Below the pieces are notes generated by a model. The model ran no database searches. It was not told the DNA's origin and saw nothing but the letters and a program-made list of their open reading frames with translations. Of a stretch of 64,000 nucleotides of DNA, positions 15,425-26,172 are shown piece after piece (positions within the stretch are counted from its first letter, which is position 1; each line of letters starts with the position of its first letter). Source of the stretch: Methylovirgula sp. HY1 (GTDB lineage Bacteria > Pseudomonadota > Alphaproteobacteria > Rhizobiales > Beijerinckiaceae). The position numbers and the translations under genes were made by a program. Location of the stretch: the NCBI RefSeq assembly GCF_019343105.1, contig NZ_CP073764.1, positions 3,336,001-3,400,000 on the forward strand, written 5' to 3'.

Positions 15425-18400
15425 TCACGCCGCCTTCTTCATCGCGAGTGAGGCGAGCGTCTGCATGATCCGTCTTGTGCCTTCGAGCCGTTCCGGCGGA
15501 TCTTCGAAATCGCGGATGAAGACGATCTTCATATCGGGCCGGACTTTCGCCTCAGACCCCTGTTCGGCGATATAGCGCACGAGGCCCTGCGGATTGGCGA
15601 AGGCATTGTCGCGGAAGCCGATGATGACCCCCTTCGGCCCGGCATCCAATTTTTCGACATTGGCCTTGCGGCAGAGCGCTTTGATCGCGACGAGCTTCAG
15701 GAGTTGCTCGACTTCGCGCGGCAGCGGCCCGAAACGGTCGATCATCTCGGCCGCCATGGATTCGATCTCGGTGTCGTTCTCCAAGGTCGAGAGCCGGCGA
15801 TAGAGGCCGAGCCGCAGATCGAGATCGGCGACATAATCTTCCGGAATGGTGACGGCGGTGCCGAGCGTGATCGCCGGCGACCAGGCCTCTTCGACCGGCT
15901 CTTCAATGCCGGCCTTCAGCGCGACGATCGCCTCCTGCAACATCTGCTGATAGAGCTCATAGCCGACCTCCTTGATATGGCCGGATTGCTCTTCGCCGAG
16001 CAGATTGCCGGCACCTCTGATGTCGAGATCATGACTCGCGAGCTGGAAGCCGGCGCCGAGCGTATCGAGCGATTGCAGCACCTTCAGCCGCTTCTCGGCC
16101 TGCGGCGTCAAGGTGCGCTTCTCCGGCACGGTGAAGAGAGCATAGGCGCGGGTTTTTCCACGCCCCACGCGACCTCTGAGCTGATAGAGCTGGGCGAGGC
16201 CGAACATATCGGCGCGATGCACGATGAGCGTATTGGCGGTCGGAATGTCGAGGCCGGATTCGACGATCGCCGTCGAAAGCAGGATGTCATATTTGCCGTC
16301 ATAAAAGGCGGACATGCGCTCTTCGAGCTCGGTCGGCGGCATCTGCCCATGCGCGATGACGAATTTCGCCTCCGGCATGTTGATGCGCAAAAAGGTCGAG
16401 GCCTCTTCGATGTTCTCGATGCGCGGGCAGACATAAAAACTCTGGCCGCCGCGATAGCGTTCGCGCAACAGCGCTTCGCGGACGAGCAGCGCATCGAAAG
16501 GCGTGATGAAGGTGCGCACCGCGAGGCGATCGACCGGCGGCGTCGTGATCAGCGACAGTTCGCGCACGCCGGTGAGCGCCAATTGCAATGTGCGCGGAAT
16601 CGGCGTCGCCGACAGCGTCAGCACATGCACTTCGGCGCGCAGCTCCTTCAACCGCTCCTTGTGCTTGACGCCGAAATGCTGCTCCTCGTCGATGATGACG
16701 AGGCCGAGATCCTTGAAGTTGATGCCTTTGCCGAGCACGGCATGGGTGCCGACGACAATATCGACGGCGCCCGATGCGAGCCCAGCTTTTGTCTCTTTGA
16801 GCGCGCCCGAGGCGACCATGCGCGACATTTGCGCGACCTTGATCGGCAGCCCGGCGAAACGCGCGGCGAAATTCTTGGCATGCTGGCGAGCAAGCAAAGT
16901 GGTCGGCACGACGACTGCGACCTGCTTGCCGTTGATCGCGGCGACAAAGGCGGCGCGCAGCGCAACTTCCGTCTTGCCGAAGCCGACATCGCCGCAGACG
17001 AGCCGATCCATCGGCTTGCCGGAGGCGAGATCTTCGAGCACGGACTCGATCGTCGCGGCCTGATCTTCCGTCTCCTCATAGGGAAAGCCGGTGCAAAAGG
17101 CTTCATAAAGGCCAGGCGGCGGCACGAGCTTCGGCGCCGCATGCGTCTCGCGCGCGGCGGCGATCTTCATCAAGCCTGCCGCCATTTCGAGAATGCGCTT
17201 GCGCATCTTCGCTTTGCGCTTCTGCCAGCCGGCGCCGCCCAGCTTATCGAGCTGGACCTCGGTGTCTTCCGAGCCATAACGCGACAGAAGCTCGAGATTT
17301 TCGACCGGCAGGAAGAGCTTGTCGCCATCGGCATAATGCAGTTCGAGGCAATCATGCGGCGCGCCCGCAGCCTCGATCGCCTTCAGGCCGATGAAACGGC
17401 CGATGCCATGATCGACATGGACGACGAGATCGCCGGCCGAAAGCGCGCTGACCTCGGAAAGAAAGTCTTGCGCGCGGCGGGCCTTCTTGCGGCCATGGAT
17501 CAGCCGATCGCCCAAAATATCCTGCTCGCCGATAATGGCGAGATCGGCCGTCTCGAAGCCTTGTTCGAGACCGATGACGGCGAGCGCCGTCGCTGATTTG
17601 GGCAGCCTGAAGGCATCGGCATAGGACGAGACCGGCGAAAGATCGGCGATGCCGAAATCCTTCAGCACATGGCTCAAGCGTTCGCGTGAGCCTTCCGACC
17701 AGCCGGCGAGGATCACGCGCTTGCTCTGGCCCTGCAACGCACGCACATGATCGGCGGCGGCGCGAAAGACATTGGCGCCTTCATCGGCGCGTTCGGGCGC
17801 GAAATTGCGGCCGATCTTGCCGCCGCAATCGATCAGGGTGCCTGTGCCGCCGCCGGGCTGCGCGAAAGGCGTGACGCGTGCGACACCCGTCGCGGTGAGG
17901 CTCTCGCGCCATTGCGCAGACGCGAGATAAAGCGCGTCCGGCGGCAGCGGCTTATAGGAGGAATGGGCGGGATCGGCGTCATGTGCGCTTTTGCGCGCAT
18001 CATAATAATCGGCGATCTGGGCGAGACGCGAGCCCGCCGCATCCTCGTCCAAAGCATCGAGCACGAGCGGCGCGTCGCCGGTATAGTCGAACAGCGTGTC
18101 GAGGCGGTCGTAAAAGAGCGGCAGCCAATGTTCGAGGCCGGGATGGCGGCGGCCTTCGCTGACTGCTTCATAGAGCGTGTCGCCGCGCGTCTGCGCGCCG
18201 AAGATGCCGACATAGGCTTGGCGGAAGCGCCGCATCGAGTCGGATGTGAGCTGCACTTCGCTCATCGGCACGAGATCGAGGCCGCGGAGCTGGCCGATCG
18301 TGCGCTGCGTTTCCGGATCGAAGCTGCGGATCGATTCCAGCGTATCGCCGAAGAAATCGAGCCGCACGGGCTCGGGCATGGCGGGCGCATAGAGATCGAG

Positions 18401-18943
18401 AATGCCGCCGCGCACCGCATATTCGCCGGTGTCGCGCACGGCGGAGGCGCGCGAAAAGCCGTTGCTTTCGAGCCAGTGGACGAGCCCGTCCATATCGACC
18501 GCATTGCCCGGCGCAGCCGAAAATGTGTCCGCCGCGATCTTGTCCAAGGGCGGGACGCGCTGAAGCAGCGCATTGATCGTCGTCGACAAAATGCGCGGCC
18601 GCTCGATGCTCGTGCGCGAACGCGCCAAGCGCGAGAGCACCGTCATGCGTCGCGCGGCGATCGCCGCATTCGGCGAGACGCGATCATAGGGCTGGCAATC
18701 CCAGGCCGGGAAATCGAGGATTTCGATTTCCGGCGCGGCGAAGCGCAAGGCTTCGTTGAACGCATGGGCGCGCTGCGCATCGCGCGCCACATGGACGGCA
18801 ACGACGGCGCGCCGCTCGGCGGAGGGCGTGAGCGCACGCGTGAGATCGGCGAAGCAGAAGGCATCGTAGCCGTCCGGCACCGAGGAAAGCGTCAGCGCGC
18901 CGCCCTTGGCCAGTTCAGCTATGGCACGTTTGAAATCGGTCAC
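15425..18943 (-). CDS. mfd: Transcription-repair coupling factor Mfd, 1172 aa
   Basis: The full-length protein has the UvrB-homology N-terminal region, the RNA-polymerase-interacting domain near the middle and the superfamily 2 translocase with [11 protein letters not shown] (Walker A) and [12 protein letters not shown] (Walker B). [13 protein letters not shown] and the TRG-like [14 protein letters not shown] segment follow, then a C-terminal regulatory domain. It removes RNA polymerase stalled at lesions and recruits UvrA. The start is GTG 18943. The next gene upstream is sdhE in the same direction; mfd, sdhE and recG are frequent neighbours in Hyphomicrobiales. Confidence 0.97.
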   Translation of the reverse strand: MTDFKRAIAELAKGGALTLSSVPDGYDAFCFADLTRALTPSAERRAVVAVHVARDAQRAHAFNEALRFAAPEIEILDFPAWDCQPYDRVSPNAAIAARRMTVLSRLARSRTSIERPRILSTTINALLQRVPPLDKIAADTFSAAPGNAVDMDGLVHWLESNGFSRASAVRDTGEYAVRGGILDLYAPAMPEPVRLDFFGDTLESIRSFDPETQRTIGQLRGLDLVPMSEVQLTSDSMRRFRQAYVGIFGAQTRGDTLYEAVSEGRRHPGLEHWLPLFYDRLDTLFDYTGDAPLVLDALDEDAAGSRLAQIADYYDARKSAHDADPAHSSYKPLPPDALYLASAQWRESLTATGVARVTPFAQPGGGTGTLIDCGGKIGRNFAPERADEGANVFRAAADHVRALQGQSKRVILAGWSEGSRERLSHVLKDFGIADLSPVSSYADAFRLPKSATALAVIGLEQGFETADLAIIGEQDILGDRLIHGRKKARRAQDFLSEVSALSAGDLVVHVDHGIGRFIGLKAIEAAGAPHDCLELHYADGDKLFLPVENLELLSRYGSEDTEVQLDKLGGAGWQKRKAKMRKRILEMAAGLMKIAAARETHAAPKLVPPPGLYEAFCTGFPYEETEDQAATIESVLEDLASGKPMDRLVCGDVGFGKTEVALRAAFVAAINGKQVAVVVPTTLLARQHAKNFAARFAGLPIKVAQMSRMVASGALKETKAGLASGAVDIVVGTHAVLGKGINFKDLGLVIIDEEQHFGVKHKERLKELRAEVHVLTLSATPIPRTLQLALTGVRELSLITTPPVDRLAVRTFITPFDALLVREALLRERYRGGQSFYVCPRIENIEEASTFLRINMPEAKFVIAHGQMPPTELEERMSAFYDGKYDILLSTAIVESGLDIPTANTLIVHRADMFGLAQLYQLRGRVGRGKTRAYALFTVPEKRTLTPQAEKRLKVLQSLDTLGAGFQLASHDLDIRGAGNLLGEEQSGHIKEVGYELYQQMLQEAIVALKAGIEEPVEEAWSPAITLGTAVTIPEDYVADLDLRLGLYRRLSTLENDTEIESMAAEMIDRFGPLPREVEQLLKLVAIKALCRKANVEKLDAGPKGVIIGFRDNAFANPQGLVRYIAEQGSEAKVRPDMKIVFIRDFEDPPERLEGTRRIMQTLASLAMKKAA

Positions 18944-19021
18944 GGGTTCAGTCGTTTATCGTGATGTTGTGGTTCCACTCCCCGGCAACGGCCGAAGCAC
19001 GGGGCGGTTGCCGGTCGCGCG

Positions 19022-19318
19022 TCAAAGCTCGAGCGGCCCGGCATGGGTGTGGAAAGCCAGGAGTTTTCGGAACACGGGCGTATCATAGGCCGAGGGAATG
19101 TCCATCTCGCCCGTGAGCCAGCCGAAAATGTCGCGGTCCTGCGCTTCGATCAAGATCTCATAATCGATAAGGTCGGCCTCGCTCAGCCCTGCCAGCTCGG
19201 CATCGGCGAACCGGCCCATGAGCAGATCCGTCTCGCGCATGCCGCGGTGCCAGGAGCGGAACAGGGCGCGCCGGCGACGGGCGTCGAGACCGGCGCCCGA
19301 CGATTGCGAACCGGACAT
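19022..19318 (-). CDS. sdhE: FAD assembly factor SdhE, 98 aa
   Basis: I chose ATG 19318 behind AAGGAGC. The protein carries the SdhE signature RSWHRGMRETDLLMGRFAD (the RGxxE motif at about residues 27-31), followed by a DYEILIEAQDRDIFGWLTG segment, which is typical of the five-helix SdhE/Sdh5/YgfY fold. It promotes covalent FAD attachment to succinate dehydrogenase subunit SdhA and to related flavoproteins in the cytoplasm. It is divergent from recG with about 180 bases between the starts and lies upstream of mfd. Confidence 0.93.
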   Translation of the reverse strand: MSGSQSSGAGLDARRRRALFRSWHRGMRETDLLMGRFADAELAGLSEADLIDYEILIEAQDRDIFGWLTGEMDIPSAYDTPVFRKLLAFHTHAGPLEL

Positions 19319-19499
19319 TGAAGCTCCTTGAGAAATAGCCGAAAGGCCGTGCTTTCCATCTGCGGCCATAGCGCGGCCAAGTCCGCAAGACAAGTTTGCG
19401 GGATAAGTGGCAGGATTGCGCCGCTCCTGGCTGCCAAATTCTATCTTGCGGGCAGGGGTGGCCTTGCGCCATGGCTGGCGGACGCCACGATGGAATCCG

Positions 19500-21623
19500 A
19501 TGCGACCTAATCTCCTCGATCCTCTTTTTGCGCCGGCCGCGAGCCTTCCGGGCGTCGGGCCGAAGACCGGCAAGCTGCTCGACCGGCTTCTGGTCGAAGC
19601 CAGCGGGCAAGATGCCAGCCGGGGAACCAGCCACGCCCGGGTCGTCGATCTTCTCTTTCATCTGCCGCATGCGACGGTGGATCGGCGCAACCGGCCGAAA
19701 ATCGCCGACGCGCCGCTCGATCAGATCGTCACCATCGAGGCCAAGGTGGTCGATCACCAGCCGCCGGGGCCGCGTTCGAAGGCGCCTTATAAGGTGCTTG
19801 TCGAGGACGAGACCGGCGACATTCTGCTGGTCTTCTTTCTCGCCAATCCTCAATGGATCGAGAGGAGCCTGCCGCTCGGCGAAACGCGCTGGGTCTCCGG
19901 CAAGCTCGAACTTTGGGACGGGCATCGACAGATGGTCCATCCCGATCGCGTGCTTGATGCGGCGGGCCTCGCCAAGCTGCCGCCGGTCGAGCCCGTCTAT
20001 GGCCTGACAGAGGGGCTCTATCAAAAAATTCTGAGTAAGGCGATCGCAGCGGCTCTGACGCGACTGCCGGTGCTGCCGGAATGGCACCGCTATGAGGCGG
20101 TCGAGCTGCCTAATATGCTTTCCTTTGGCGAGGCCCTGAAGAGGGTCCATGAGCCGCAAGACCCAGCCGATATCGCGCCCATGTCTCCAGCGCGGCTGCG
20201 GCTCGCCTATGACGAACTCCTCGCGCATCAGCTCTCGCTCATGCTGGTGCGTGCCTCGATGCGCCAGCGCGGCGGTCGAGCGCATGAAGAGCGGGGGGAG
20301 ATCGCGGCGAAGATCGCGGCGGCTTTGCCATTCGCGCTGACCGGTGCCCAGGTGCAAGCCCGCGAAGACATTCGCCGCGATCTGACCGCGCCGACCCGCA
20401 TGTTGCGGCTTCTGCAAGGCGATGTCGGCTCGGGTAAAACGGTGGTGGCGCTGTTTGCCATGGCGCATGTCGTCGAAGCGGGGCGCCAGGCGGCGTTGAT
20501 GGCGCCGACTGAAATTCTCGCGCGCCAGCATTACGAGGGAATGGCGGGGCTGACCGGCGCGGCGGGGCTGCGCCTCGCTTTGCTGACTGGCCGCGACAAG
20601 GCCTCGGAGCGTGCCAGAACGCTCGCGGCCCTCGCCGCGGGCGAGATCGATATCGTGATCGGTACCCATGCGCTGTTTCAGGAGGCTGTCTCTTTCCGCG
20701 ATCTCGGCCTTGCGATCGTCGACGAGCAGCATCGTTTCGGCGTGCATCAGCGCCTCGCGCTGGGCGAAAAGGGTGCGGCCGTCGACATATTGGTGATGAC
20801 CGCGACACCGATCCCGCGCACGCTGGTGCTCAGCTATTTCGGCGATATGGACATCTCGACCTTGCGGGAAAAGCCGCCGGGTCGGCAGAGCATAGACACG
20901 CGTGCGCTGCCGCTCGACAGATTGGACGAGGTGATCGAGCGCCTCGCCGAGGCCATAGCGTCAGGCGCCCGCGCCTATTGGGTCTGTCCGCTGGTCGCCG
21001 AAAGCGAAGAGCTCGACGTCGCCGCGGCGGAAGAGCGGTTTGATCTGCTCAGTCAGTTTTTCGGCAACAAAGTCGGTCTTGTCCACGGCAAGATGAAAGC
21101 CCAAGACAAAGATCGCGCCATGGCGCGTTTCGCGACGGGGGAAACGCAAATCCTGGTCGCGACGACAGTGATCGAAGTCGGCGTCGATGTGCCTGAGGCG
21201 ACCATCATCATCATCGAACATGCGGAACGATTCGGCCTCGCGCAATTGCATCAGTTGCGCGGACGGGTCGGGCGCGGATCGGCGAAATCCTCCTGCGTCT
21301 TGCTCTACAAGACGCCGCTCGGCGAAACCGCCAAGGCGCGAATCAATGTGATGCGCGAAACGCAGGATGGATTTTTGATCGCGGAAGAAGATCTGCGGCT
21401 GCGGGGCGAAGGCGAAGTGCTCGGCACAAGACAATCGGGCGCGCCCGGATTCCGGCTCGCGCAGCTCGACGTGCATGGAGATCTTCTGGCGCTTGCGCGC
21501 GCCGAGGCGCAGCAGGTGATGAGCGCGAATCCCAAGCTCGAAGGCGAGGCCGGGCAGGCGTTGCGGCTGCTGCTCTATCTGTTCGAGCGCGATGCCGCGG
21601 TAAAGCTGCTGCAGGCGGGATAA
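19500..21623 (+). CDS. recG: ATP-dependent DNA helicase RecG, 707 aa
   Basis: I chose ATG 19500 (MRPNLLDPLFAPAASLPGVG), which gives the usual RecG length; a longer frame has no ribosome site. An N-terminal wedge/OB domain precedes helicase motifs GDVGSGKTVVA, DEQHRFGVHQR (the DEQH box), TATPIPRTL and [13 protein letters not shown]. RecG remodels stalled replication forks and D-loops and works beside RuvABC. It is followed by a GC-rich palindrome that may end its transcript. Confidence 0.96.
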   Translation: MRPNLLDPLFAPAASLPGVGPKTGKLLDRLLVEASGQDASRGTSHARVVDLLFHLPHATVDRRNRPKIADAPLDQIVTIEAKVVDHQPPGPRSKAPYKVLVEDETGDILLVFFLANPQWIERSLPLGETRWVSGKLELWDGHRQMVHPDRVLDAAGLAKLPPVEPVYGLTEGLYQKILSKAIAAALTRLPVLPEWHRYEAVELPNMLSFGEALKRVHEPQDPADIAPMSPARLRLAYDELLAHQLSLMLVRASMRQRGGRAHEERGEIAAKIAAALPFALTGAQVQAREDIRRDLTAPTRMLRLLQGDVGSGKTVVALFAMAHVVEAGRQAALMAPTEILARQHYEGMAGLTGAAGLRLALLTGRDKASERARTLAALAAGEIDIVIGTHALFQEAVSFRDLGLAIVDEQHRFGVHQRLALGEKGAAVDILVMTATPIPRTLVLSYFGDMDISTLREKPPGRQSIDTRALPLDRLDEVIERLAEAIASGARAYWVCPLVAESEELDVAAAEERFDLLSQFFGNKVGLVHGKMKAQDKDRAMARFATGETQILVATTVIEVGVDVPEATIIIIEHAERFGLAQLHQLRGRVGRGSAKSSCVLLYKTPLGETAKARINVMRETQDGFLIAEEDLRLRGEGEVLGTRQSGAPGFRLAQLDVHGDLLALARAEAQQVMSANPKLEGEAGQALRLLLYLFERDAAVKLLQAG

Positions 21624-21624
21624 T

Positions 21625-21672
21625 CCCTCACCCCGAGGAGGCGCCGAAGCGGCTGTCTCGAAAGGGTGAGGG
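21625..21672. repeat. Dispersed palindrome after recG (CCCTCACCC...GGGTGAGGG)
   Basis: Nine-base arms flank an inner sequence (CGAGGAG-GCGCC-GAAGCGGC-TGTCTCG) that resembles the repeat with CCTCATCCTGAGGAGC found in many Hyphomicrobiales genomes. A truncated copy lies at 22220-22250. It starts two bases after the recG stop and may also serve as a bidirectional terminator between recG and rpsT. Confidence 0.65.
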
Positions 21673-21677
21673 TCTTA

Positions 21678-21747
21678 GAGCGCTTCTCGACCGGATGGAG
21701 TCATCCAGTCGAGAAGAAAACGCTCGAAATCAATAAGCTGGAACATG
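21678..21747. repeat. Palindromic repeat, family A, with conserved tail
   Basis: GAGCG and CGCTC enclose 15-base arms (CTTCTCGACCGGATG / CATCCAGTCGAGAAG, one mismatch) around loop GAGT. The 22 bases that follow (GAAATCAATAAGCTGGAACA...) recur at 36017-36038 with one change. Half or variant copies lie at 9837, 11126 and 27234. Confidence 0.75.
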
Positions 21748-21763
21748 CTCTGGACAGAAAATC

Positions 21764-22033
21764 TTACGCTTGCGCCAGGGCGTGGACGCGATGCGACAGC
21801 CGCGATACTTTGCGCGACGCCGTGTTCTTATGGACAATGCCCTTTTGCGCGGCGCGCATGATGATCGGCTCGGCCACGCTCAACGCGGCTGCGGCGGCCT
21901 CGAGATTGCCGGAGGCGATTGCCTCTTCGACCTTCTTGGTGAAGGTGCGCATCCGGCTGCGCCGCGCCTTGTTGACGGCGGTGCGGCGGGCAATTTTACG
22001 AGTGGCCTTTTTGGCCGAAGGAGTATTCGCCAT
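21764..22033 (-). CDS. rpsT: Small ribosomal subunit protein bS20, 89 aa
   Basis: The start [17 protein letters not shown] and the Lys/Arg/Ala-rich three-helix composition ending in [20 protein letters not shown] are diagnostic of S20. It binds 16S rRNA early in assembly. ATG 22033 has AGGA upstream. It is encoded alone and convergent with recG, as often seen in Alphaproteobacteria, where rpsT stands near dnaA. Confidence 0.97.
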   Translation of the reverse strand: MANTPSAKKATRKIARRTAVNKARRSRMRTFTKKVEEAIASGNLEAAAAALSVAEPIIMRAAQKGIVHKNTASRKVSRLSHRVHALAQA

Positions 22034-22253
22034 TCTCTGTCCTGAAGGGATTTTTCTGAATATCGGCCGCCGCGCCTGAAAAGGCGCCACACATGGCGCC
22101 GAAACTCGACGGCAGCACGAACCGAAGCTGGAAGGAGTTGTCTATAAATGGCGTCGCTCGGCCCGTCAATGGCGGAACGGCTCAACCAGGGCAATCGGAT
22201 GTCGTGATCCGCCAACCGCCCTCATCCTGAGGAGCGCCTAAAAGGCGCGTAGC
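22034..22253. other. Spacer with truncated dispersed repeat
   Basis: The leader of rpsT occupies the left part. At 22220-22236 a CCCTCATCCTGAGGAG motif is followed by hairpin GCGCCT-AAA-AGGCGC (22234-22248), just beyond the stop of the enoyl-CoA hydratase gene. The hairpin could end that transcript. Confidence 0.5.
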
Positions 22254-23039
22254 TTAACGGTTCTTGAAATCCGCCGGCCTTTTTTCGAGAAAGGCGGCCA
22301 TTCCTTCCTTGCGGTCCTCCGTCGCCAGCAGCCCGTAGAAGAGCCGGCGCTCGCCTGCCATCCCCTCCGACAGCATGGATTCATAGGCGCGATTGACGCT
22401 GTCCTTGATCGCTAAAAGGGCAGGCCGCGACATGCCGGCGATCGTCGCCGCCATCGCCAAAGCCTCCGCCTCGAGTTGGTCGGCGGCGATCACCTTTGCG
22501 ACGAGACCGCAACGCTCCGCCTCCGCAGCGTCCATCAGCCGGCCGGTGAGGCAAAGCTCCATGGATTTGGCCTTGCCGATGGCGCGCGTCAGGCGCTGCG
22601 TGCCGCCGGCGCCGGGCATGATCCCCAATTTCACTTCGGGCTGGCCGAACTTGGCTGTGTCGGCGGCCAGGATGATGTCGCACATCATTGCCAATTCGCA
22701 GCCGCCGCCGAGCGCGAAGCCGGCCACCGCCGCGATCACCGGCTTTCTGACTTTCGCCAGATGCTCCCAATCGCCGAGGAAATTTTCGAGATAGGCGCCG
22801 ACCGAGGTCTTGGTCTGCATTTCGGTGATGTCGGCGCCGGCGGCGAAAGCTTTCGGTGAGCCTGTGAGCACCAGGCAGCCGATGTCGGCATCCTGTTCGA
22901 AGCGATCGAGCGCCGCATTGAGTTCTTCGATCAAAAGCGCGCTCAAGGCATTGAGTGCCTGTGGCCGGTTGAGCCTTATGAGCCCCACATGTGCATGGGT
23001 TTCGACGGCGATCGTCTCATATTTGGGTGTGTCGGCCAT
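22254..23039 (-). CDS. Enoyl-CoA hydratase (crotonase), 261 aa
   Basis: I chose ATG 23039 ([15 protein letters not shown]), which gives the family length. [11 protein letters not shown] forms the oxyanion-hole side. Both catalytic glutamates are present, in [11 protein letters not shown] and in [20 protein letters not shown], the latter almost identical to mitochondrial short-chain enoyl-CoA hydratase. It hydrates trans-2-enoyl-CoA in beta-oxidation. No other beta-oxidation gene is adjacent. It is close to the sphingolipid-like locus but divergent from it and has no clear role in that locus. Confidence 0.93.
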   Translation of the reverse strand: MADTPKYETIAVETHAHVGLIRLNRPQALNALSALLIEELNAALDRFEQDADIGCLVLTGSPKAFAAGADITEMQTKTSVGAYLENFLGDWEHLAKVRKPVIAAVAGFALGGGCELAMMCDIILAADTAKFGQPEVKLGIMPGAGGTQRLTRAIGKAKSMELCLTGRLMDAAEAERCGLVAKVIAADQLEAEALAMAATIAGMSRPALLAIKDSVNRAYESMLSEGMAGERRLFYGLLATEDRKEGMAAFLEKRPADFKNR

Positions 23040-23485
23040 GCGCGGCTCCGAAGTGCCGGGAGAAAATCTTTGCGGACTGCGACTGTCGATAATCCCAAAG
23101 ACTGCTGTCTGCTTTGCTATAGGCTGCGGCAATCGTCAAATGGGCGTGATGTTTGCCGCTGCTCGCGATGAGTCACCGGGAAGCCGGATCGAATACGCCC
23201 AACCCTTTCCTCATCATCCCATGTTGCGGGGATTGTTACGAATTGTAATCTGATTTGACCTGACCCAATAACCTATTGAGCTTAGGTAGATTACGAGGGG
23301 ACGCGGTTAGAATTAAAGATACTGTCCCAAATCGTGAGGGCTTCCCCTTTTGCCGAAGCGATTGTGGAATGCTATGGCTCCGGTTGGGTATCACAGGATC
23401 GCCGCCATTTCTCAAACGTTGTGGATGAGGCCGACGATGGTTGGCCCATAGTGGTTCACATCTAGACCATTCGGAATGTGCATTG
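23040..23485. other. AT-richer leader between the hydratase and SPT-like genes
   Basis: This stretch lies between divergent genes and must hold both promoters. It is visibly more AT-rich around 23230-23330 (for example TTGTAATCTGATTTGACC and AGAATTAAAGATACTG). I see no convincing coding frame; a leftward 87-codon frame lacks any recognisable feature. Confidence 0.5.
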
Positions 23486-24715
23486 GTGCAAAAGATCAAC
23501 AGCCTCGCCGATTACGCGACTAAGCGGTTTCGCCTCGCCGGGAAATCCTATCTCGAAGATTACGATCCGTTCTTTGTGCCGACCGATCATGCCCGCCATG
23601 AGGCCGAGGTGCAGGGTCGGCATTTCGTCAGCTTCGCCAATTACGATTATCTCGGTCTCGCTGGTCATCCGTCCATCAAAAGCGCGGCGTCGGCGGCTCT
23701 CGAAACCTTCGGTGTCGGCGCGCTGGCGTCTCGGCTGGTCGGCGGCGAGAGATCGACCCATAAGCAATTCGAGCGGGATCTCGCCGACTTCATCGGCGTC
23801 GAATCCGTCCTGACTCTGGTCTCCGGTTATCTCACCAATGTAACGACCATCGCTCATATCATCGGATCGCAAGATGCGATCCTGATCGACGAGCTGTCGC
23901 ATAACAGCATTGTGAGCGGTACCAAAGGTGCCAGCGGCACGACCATCACCTTTCGGCACAATGATCTCGATCATCTCGATGCCTTGTTGCAGGAGAAGCG
24001 TGATTCCTATCGGCATGTGCTGATCGCGGCCGAAGGGCTTTACAGCATGGACGGCGATGTCGCCGATCTGCAGCGCCTCGTCGAGATCAAAGAGAAGCAC
24101 AGAGCGTGGCTCATGATCGATGAGGCACATTCGATCGGTGTGCTCGGCCAGGACGGCCGCGGCCTGTGCGAATATGCCGGTGTCGATCCGGCCCAAATCG
24201 ATCTCATCATCGGCACGTTGTCGAAGACGCTTGCGTCCTGCGGCGGTTTCGTCGGCGGCAGCAAGGCGGTGATCGACTGGTTGCGCTATACGCTGCCGGG
24301 TTTCGTCTTCAGCGTCGGCCTTTCGCCGGTGATCACCGCGGCGGCGCAGAGCGCCTTGCAATTGATGCAGAAAGAGACATGGCGGCTCGAAAAGCTGCGG
24401 CGGAATGCGGAACTGTTCGTCGAGCTCGCGCATGAAGCCGGGCTCGATACGGGGCCGGCGATCGGCCGTGGCGTCGTGCCAATTCTGTTCTCCGACAGTT
24501 ATGAGACGGTCGCGGTGTCGCAGCATCTCATGGCCAACGGCTATTATGTCCCGCCGATCATTCAGATCGGCGTGCCGAAAAGCCAACCCCGCCTCCGCTT
24601 CTTCCTTTCGGCCGCCCATACCGAGGATGAGATTTGCGGTGTCATCGGCCTCCTCGCACGCCGGCCAAGCCGGGCGGCGGCTGAGGCACAGACTTTGACC
24701 AGCCCAGTGACGTGA
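23486..24715 (+). CDS. Alpha-oxoamine synthase, probable serine palmitoyltransferase, 409 aa
   Basis: This PLP-dependent fold-type I enzyme has the family signatures HNSIVSGTKGASG, AEGLYSMDGDVADL, MIDEAHSIGVLG (Asp/His at the cofactor) and GTLSKTLASCGG with the Schiff-base Lys. The family joins an amino acid to an acyl-CoA or acyl-ACP with loss of CO2; SPT, BioF, KBL and HemA belong to it. Assignment to SPT rests on context: ceramide-synthase-like and sphingolipid-desaturase-like genes follow in the same direction, and no biotin or heme genes are near. SPT would condense serine with a fatty acyl thioester to 3-ketosphinganine in the cytosol. The start is uncertain: GTG 23486 (short leader) or TTG 23441. 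Confidence 0.75.
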   Translation: MQKINSLADYATKRFRLAGKSYLEDYDPFFVPTDHARHEAEVQGRHFVSFANYDYLGLAGHPSIKSAASAALETFGVGALASRLVGGERSTHKQFERDLADFIGVESVLTLVSGYLTNVTTIAHIIGSQDAILIDELSHNSIVSGTKGASGTTITFRHNDLDHLDALLQEKRDSYRHVLIAAEGLYSMDGDVADLQRLVEIKEKHRAWLMIDEAHSIGVLGQDGRGLCEYAGVDPAQIDLIIGTLSKTLASCGGFVGGSKAVIDWLRYTLPGFVFSVGLSPVITAAAQSALQLMQKETWRLEKLRRNAELFVELAHEAGLDTGPAIGRGVVPILFSDSYETVAVSQHLMANGYYVPPIIQIGVPKSQPRLRFFLSAAHTEDEICGVIGLLARRPSRAAAEAQTLTSPVT

Positions 24716-24883
24716 ATGGCATCATCGGCCATGTAACGGAAAGGCTCCTGGACTTTTCCGCTCCGCCTATGCTTGAAGTGGGCGACAGAGCATGGTTTTG
24801 GCTTGGCCGCTCGGCCGCCAATCGATGCCATCAGGGACGGACAATGCGCTCCGCGAACGCTCTAGAGGACGGGTTGTGACTGA

Positions 24884-26029
24884 ATGAGCCGTATTGAGAT
24901 CACCCCCGTCAAAGGGATCGGAAGCTTTCTCAATTTTTGCAAGGTTCCGCGTCTCATCTACAAGGGCTGCAAGGGATTTGCGCCTTCGTTGGACGCCGAG
25001 CGCTGGACGCTTTATGCGGCCAAGCTCAACCCGCATTATGCGCTCGTCGACTCGCAGGCTTGGCTCGCGCGCCGCGACGGCAAGCTCGTTGGCCGGATCT
25101 TTGCGCAGATCTACAAGGATGGCATCGTTCCGGTCGGCGCTTCGCCGGCGCAATTCGGCTGCCTCGACGCGATCGAGGATGAAGCTGTCGTTGCCGCCTT
25201 GATCGGGACAGCCGAAAACTGGCTGCGGCAGCGCGGCGCGACAAGAATCAACGGGCCTTTTTCGCCTTCGGTGAATGGCGAAGTGGGCATGCTGGTCGAA
25301 GGTTTCGACGCCACGCCGATGATCTTCATGCCTTGGTCGCCAGCCTATCTGCCCGGCCTCCTAGAAAGCCGTGGTTATCATAAGGCACGTGATCTCATTT
25401 CCTATCGTTACGCAGTCACGGCTGCCGACCGCACCGACAAGCCGGGCATTCTCGCAAGGCCCGAATGGCGCGACCGATTGAAGATCAGGACGATCGACCT
25501 CACGGCAATGAAGAAGGAGGCCGCGGTTCTCGTCGACGTCTTCAACGACGCCTGGAGCGAGAACTGGGGTTTCGTGCCCTTCACCTTTGATGAATTCATG
25601 TCGGTTGCCGATTCCATGAAATATGTGATGCCGCCGGAAGGGGGCTTCATGGTCGAACTCGACGGGACGGTCCAAGCCTTCGGCGTCATCCTTCCCAATC
25701 TGCATGAGATCACCGCGGATCTCGAAGGTCATCTTTTTCCGCTGGGCCTGCCGAAGCTGATTTCTCGCCTGCGCAGCCATAATTTCAAGACGGCACGCCT
25801 CTTACTCTTCGGCATTCGCCGCGCTCTGCATCGCAAAGCCGCCGGCGGCGCTGTGATTCTCGCCTTCATCGAAGAATGCCGCCGGCGCAGTCGTGCCAAG
25901 GATTCGGTCGAGCATGTCGAGTTCGGCTGGGTGCTCGAAGATAATATGGGAATGCGCCGGCCGATCGAACTGTCCGGCGCCAAGATCGATAAGATACACC
26001 GCGTCTACGAGAAGGATCTCGTAGCCTAG
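24884..26029 (+). CDS. GNAT-fold N-acyltransferase, probable bacterial ceramide synthase, 381 aa
   Basis: The protein belongs to a roughly 380-residue GNAT group. An N-terminal segment (FLNFCKVPRLIYKG), LVGRIFAQIYKDG as GNAT core strands, and the family-specific INGPFSPSVNGEVGMLVEGF with MIFMPWSPAYLPGLLESRGY support this. The characterised Caulobacter ceramide synthase (bCerS) is a GNAT-family protein of this general type that N-acylates a sphingoid base. Lying between an SPT-like enzyme and a DES1-like desaturase, it most likely forms dihydroceramide or its 3-keto form. There is no signal peptide. The specific bCerS role is inference from family and position. Confidence 0.68.
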   Translation: MSRIEITPVKGIGSFLNFCKVPRLIYKGCKGFAPSLDAERWTLYAAKLNPHYALVDSQAWLARRDGKLVGRIFAQIYKDGIVPVGASPAQFGCLDAIEDEAVVAALIGTAENWLRQRGATRINGPFSPSVNGEVGMLVEGFDATPMIFMPWSPAYLPGLLESRGYHKARDLISYRYAVTAADRTDKPGILARPEWRDRLKIRTIDLTAMKKEAAVLVDVFNDAWSENWGFVPFTFDEFMSVADSMKYVMPPEGGFMVELDGTVQAFGVILPNLHEITADLEGHLFPLGLPKLISRLRSHNFKTARLLLFGIRRALHRKAAGGAVILAFIEECRRRSRAKDSVEHVEFGWVLEDNMGMRRPIELSGAKIDKIHRVYEKDLVA

Positions 26030-26172
26030 CTCGTGCTGAAATGCGCATTAATTGATTTGGCGCAGGCCGGGAAAGGCGAGAAGTGTAGGCTTCGTTTCGA
26101 GACATGCCGGCGTGGAGACCCACGGAATGGCGATGTGCTTTTCCGAATGGGTTCGAAAAACGAGGATCGCGC

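Noticed and set aside
15704-18964. Long rightward frames (630 and 405 codons) opposite mfd
   Set aside because: They are antisense to a full-length, motif-complete mfd and have the Arg/Ala/Asp-rich composition of GC-driven shadow frames; no family pattern or ribosome site was seen.
19158-20747. Leftward frame of 529 codons within recG
   Set aside because: It runs opposite an intact recG with all helicase motifs and into the sdhE gene in another frame, without features of its own.
23236-23499. Leftward 87-codon frame upstream of the SPT-like gene
   Set aside because: Mixed composition with no motif, in an AT-richer leader; it overlaps the SPT-like start on the other strand.
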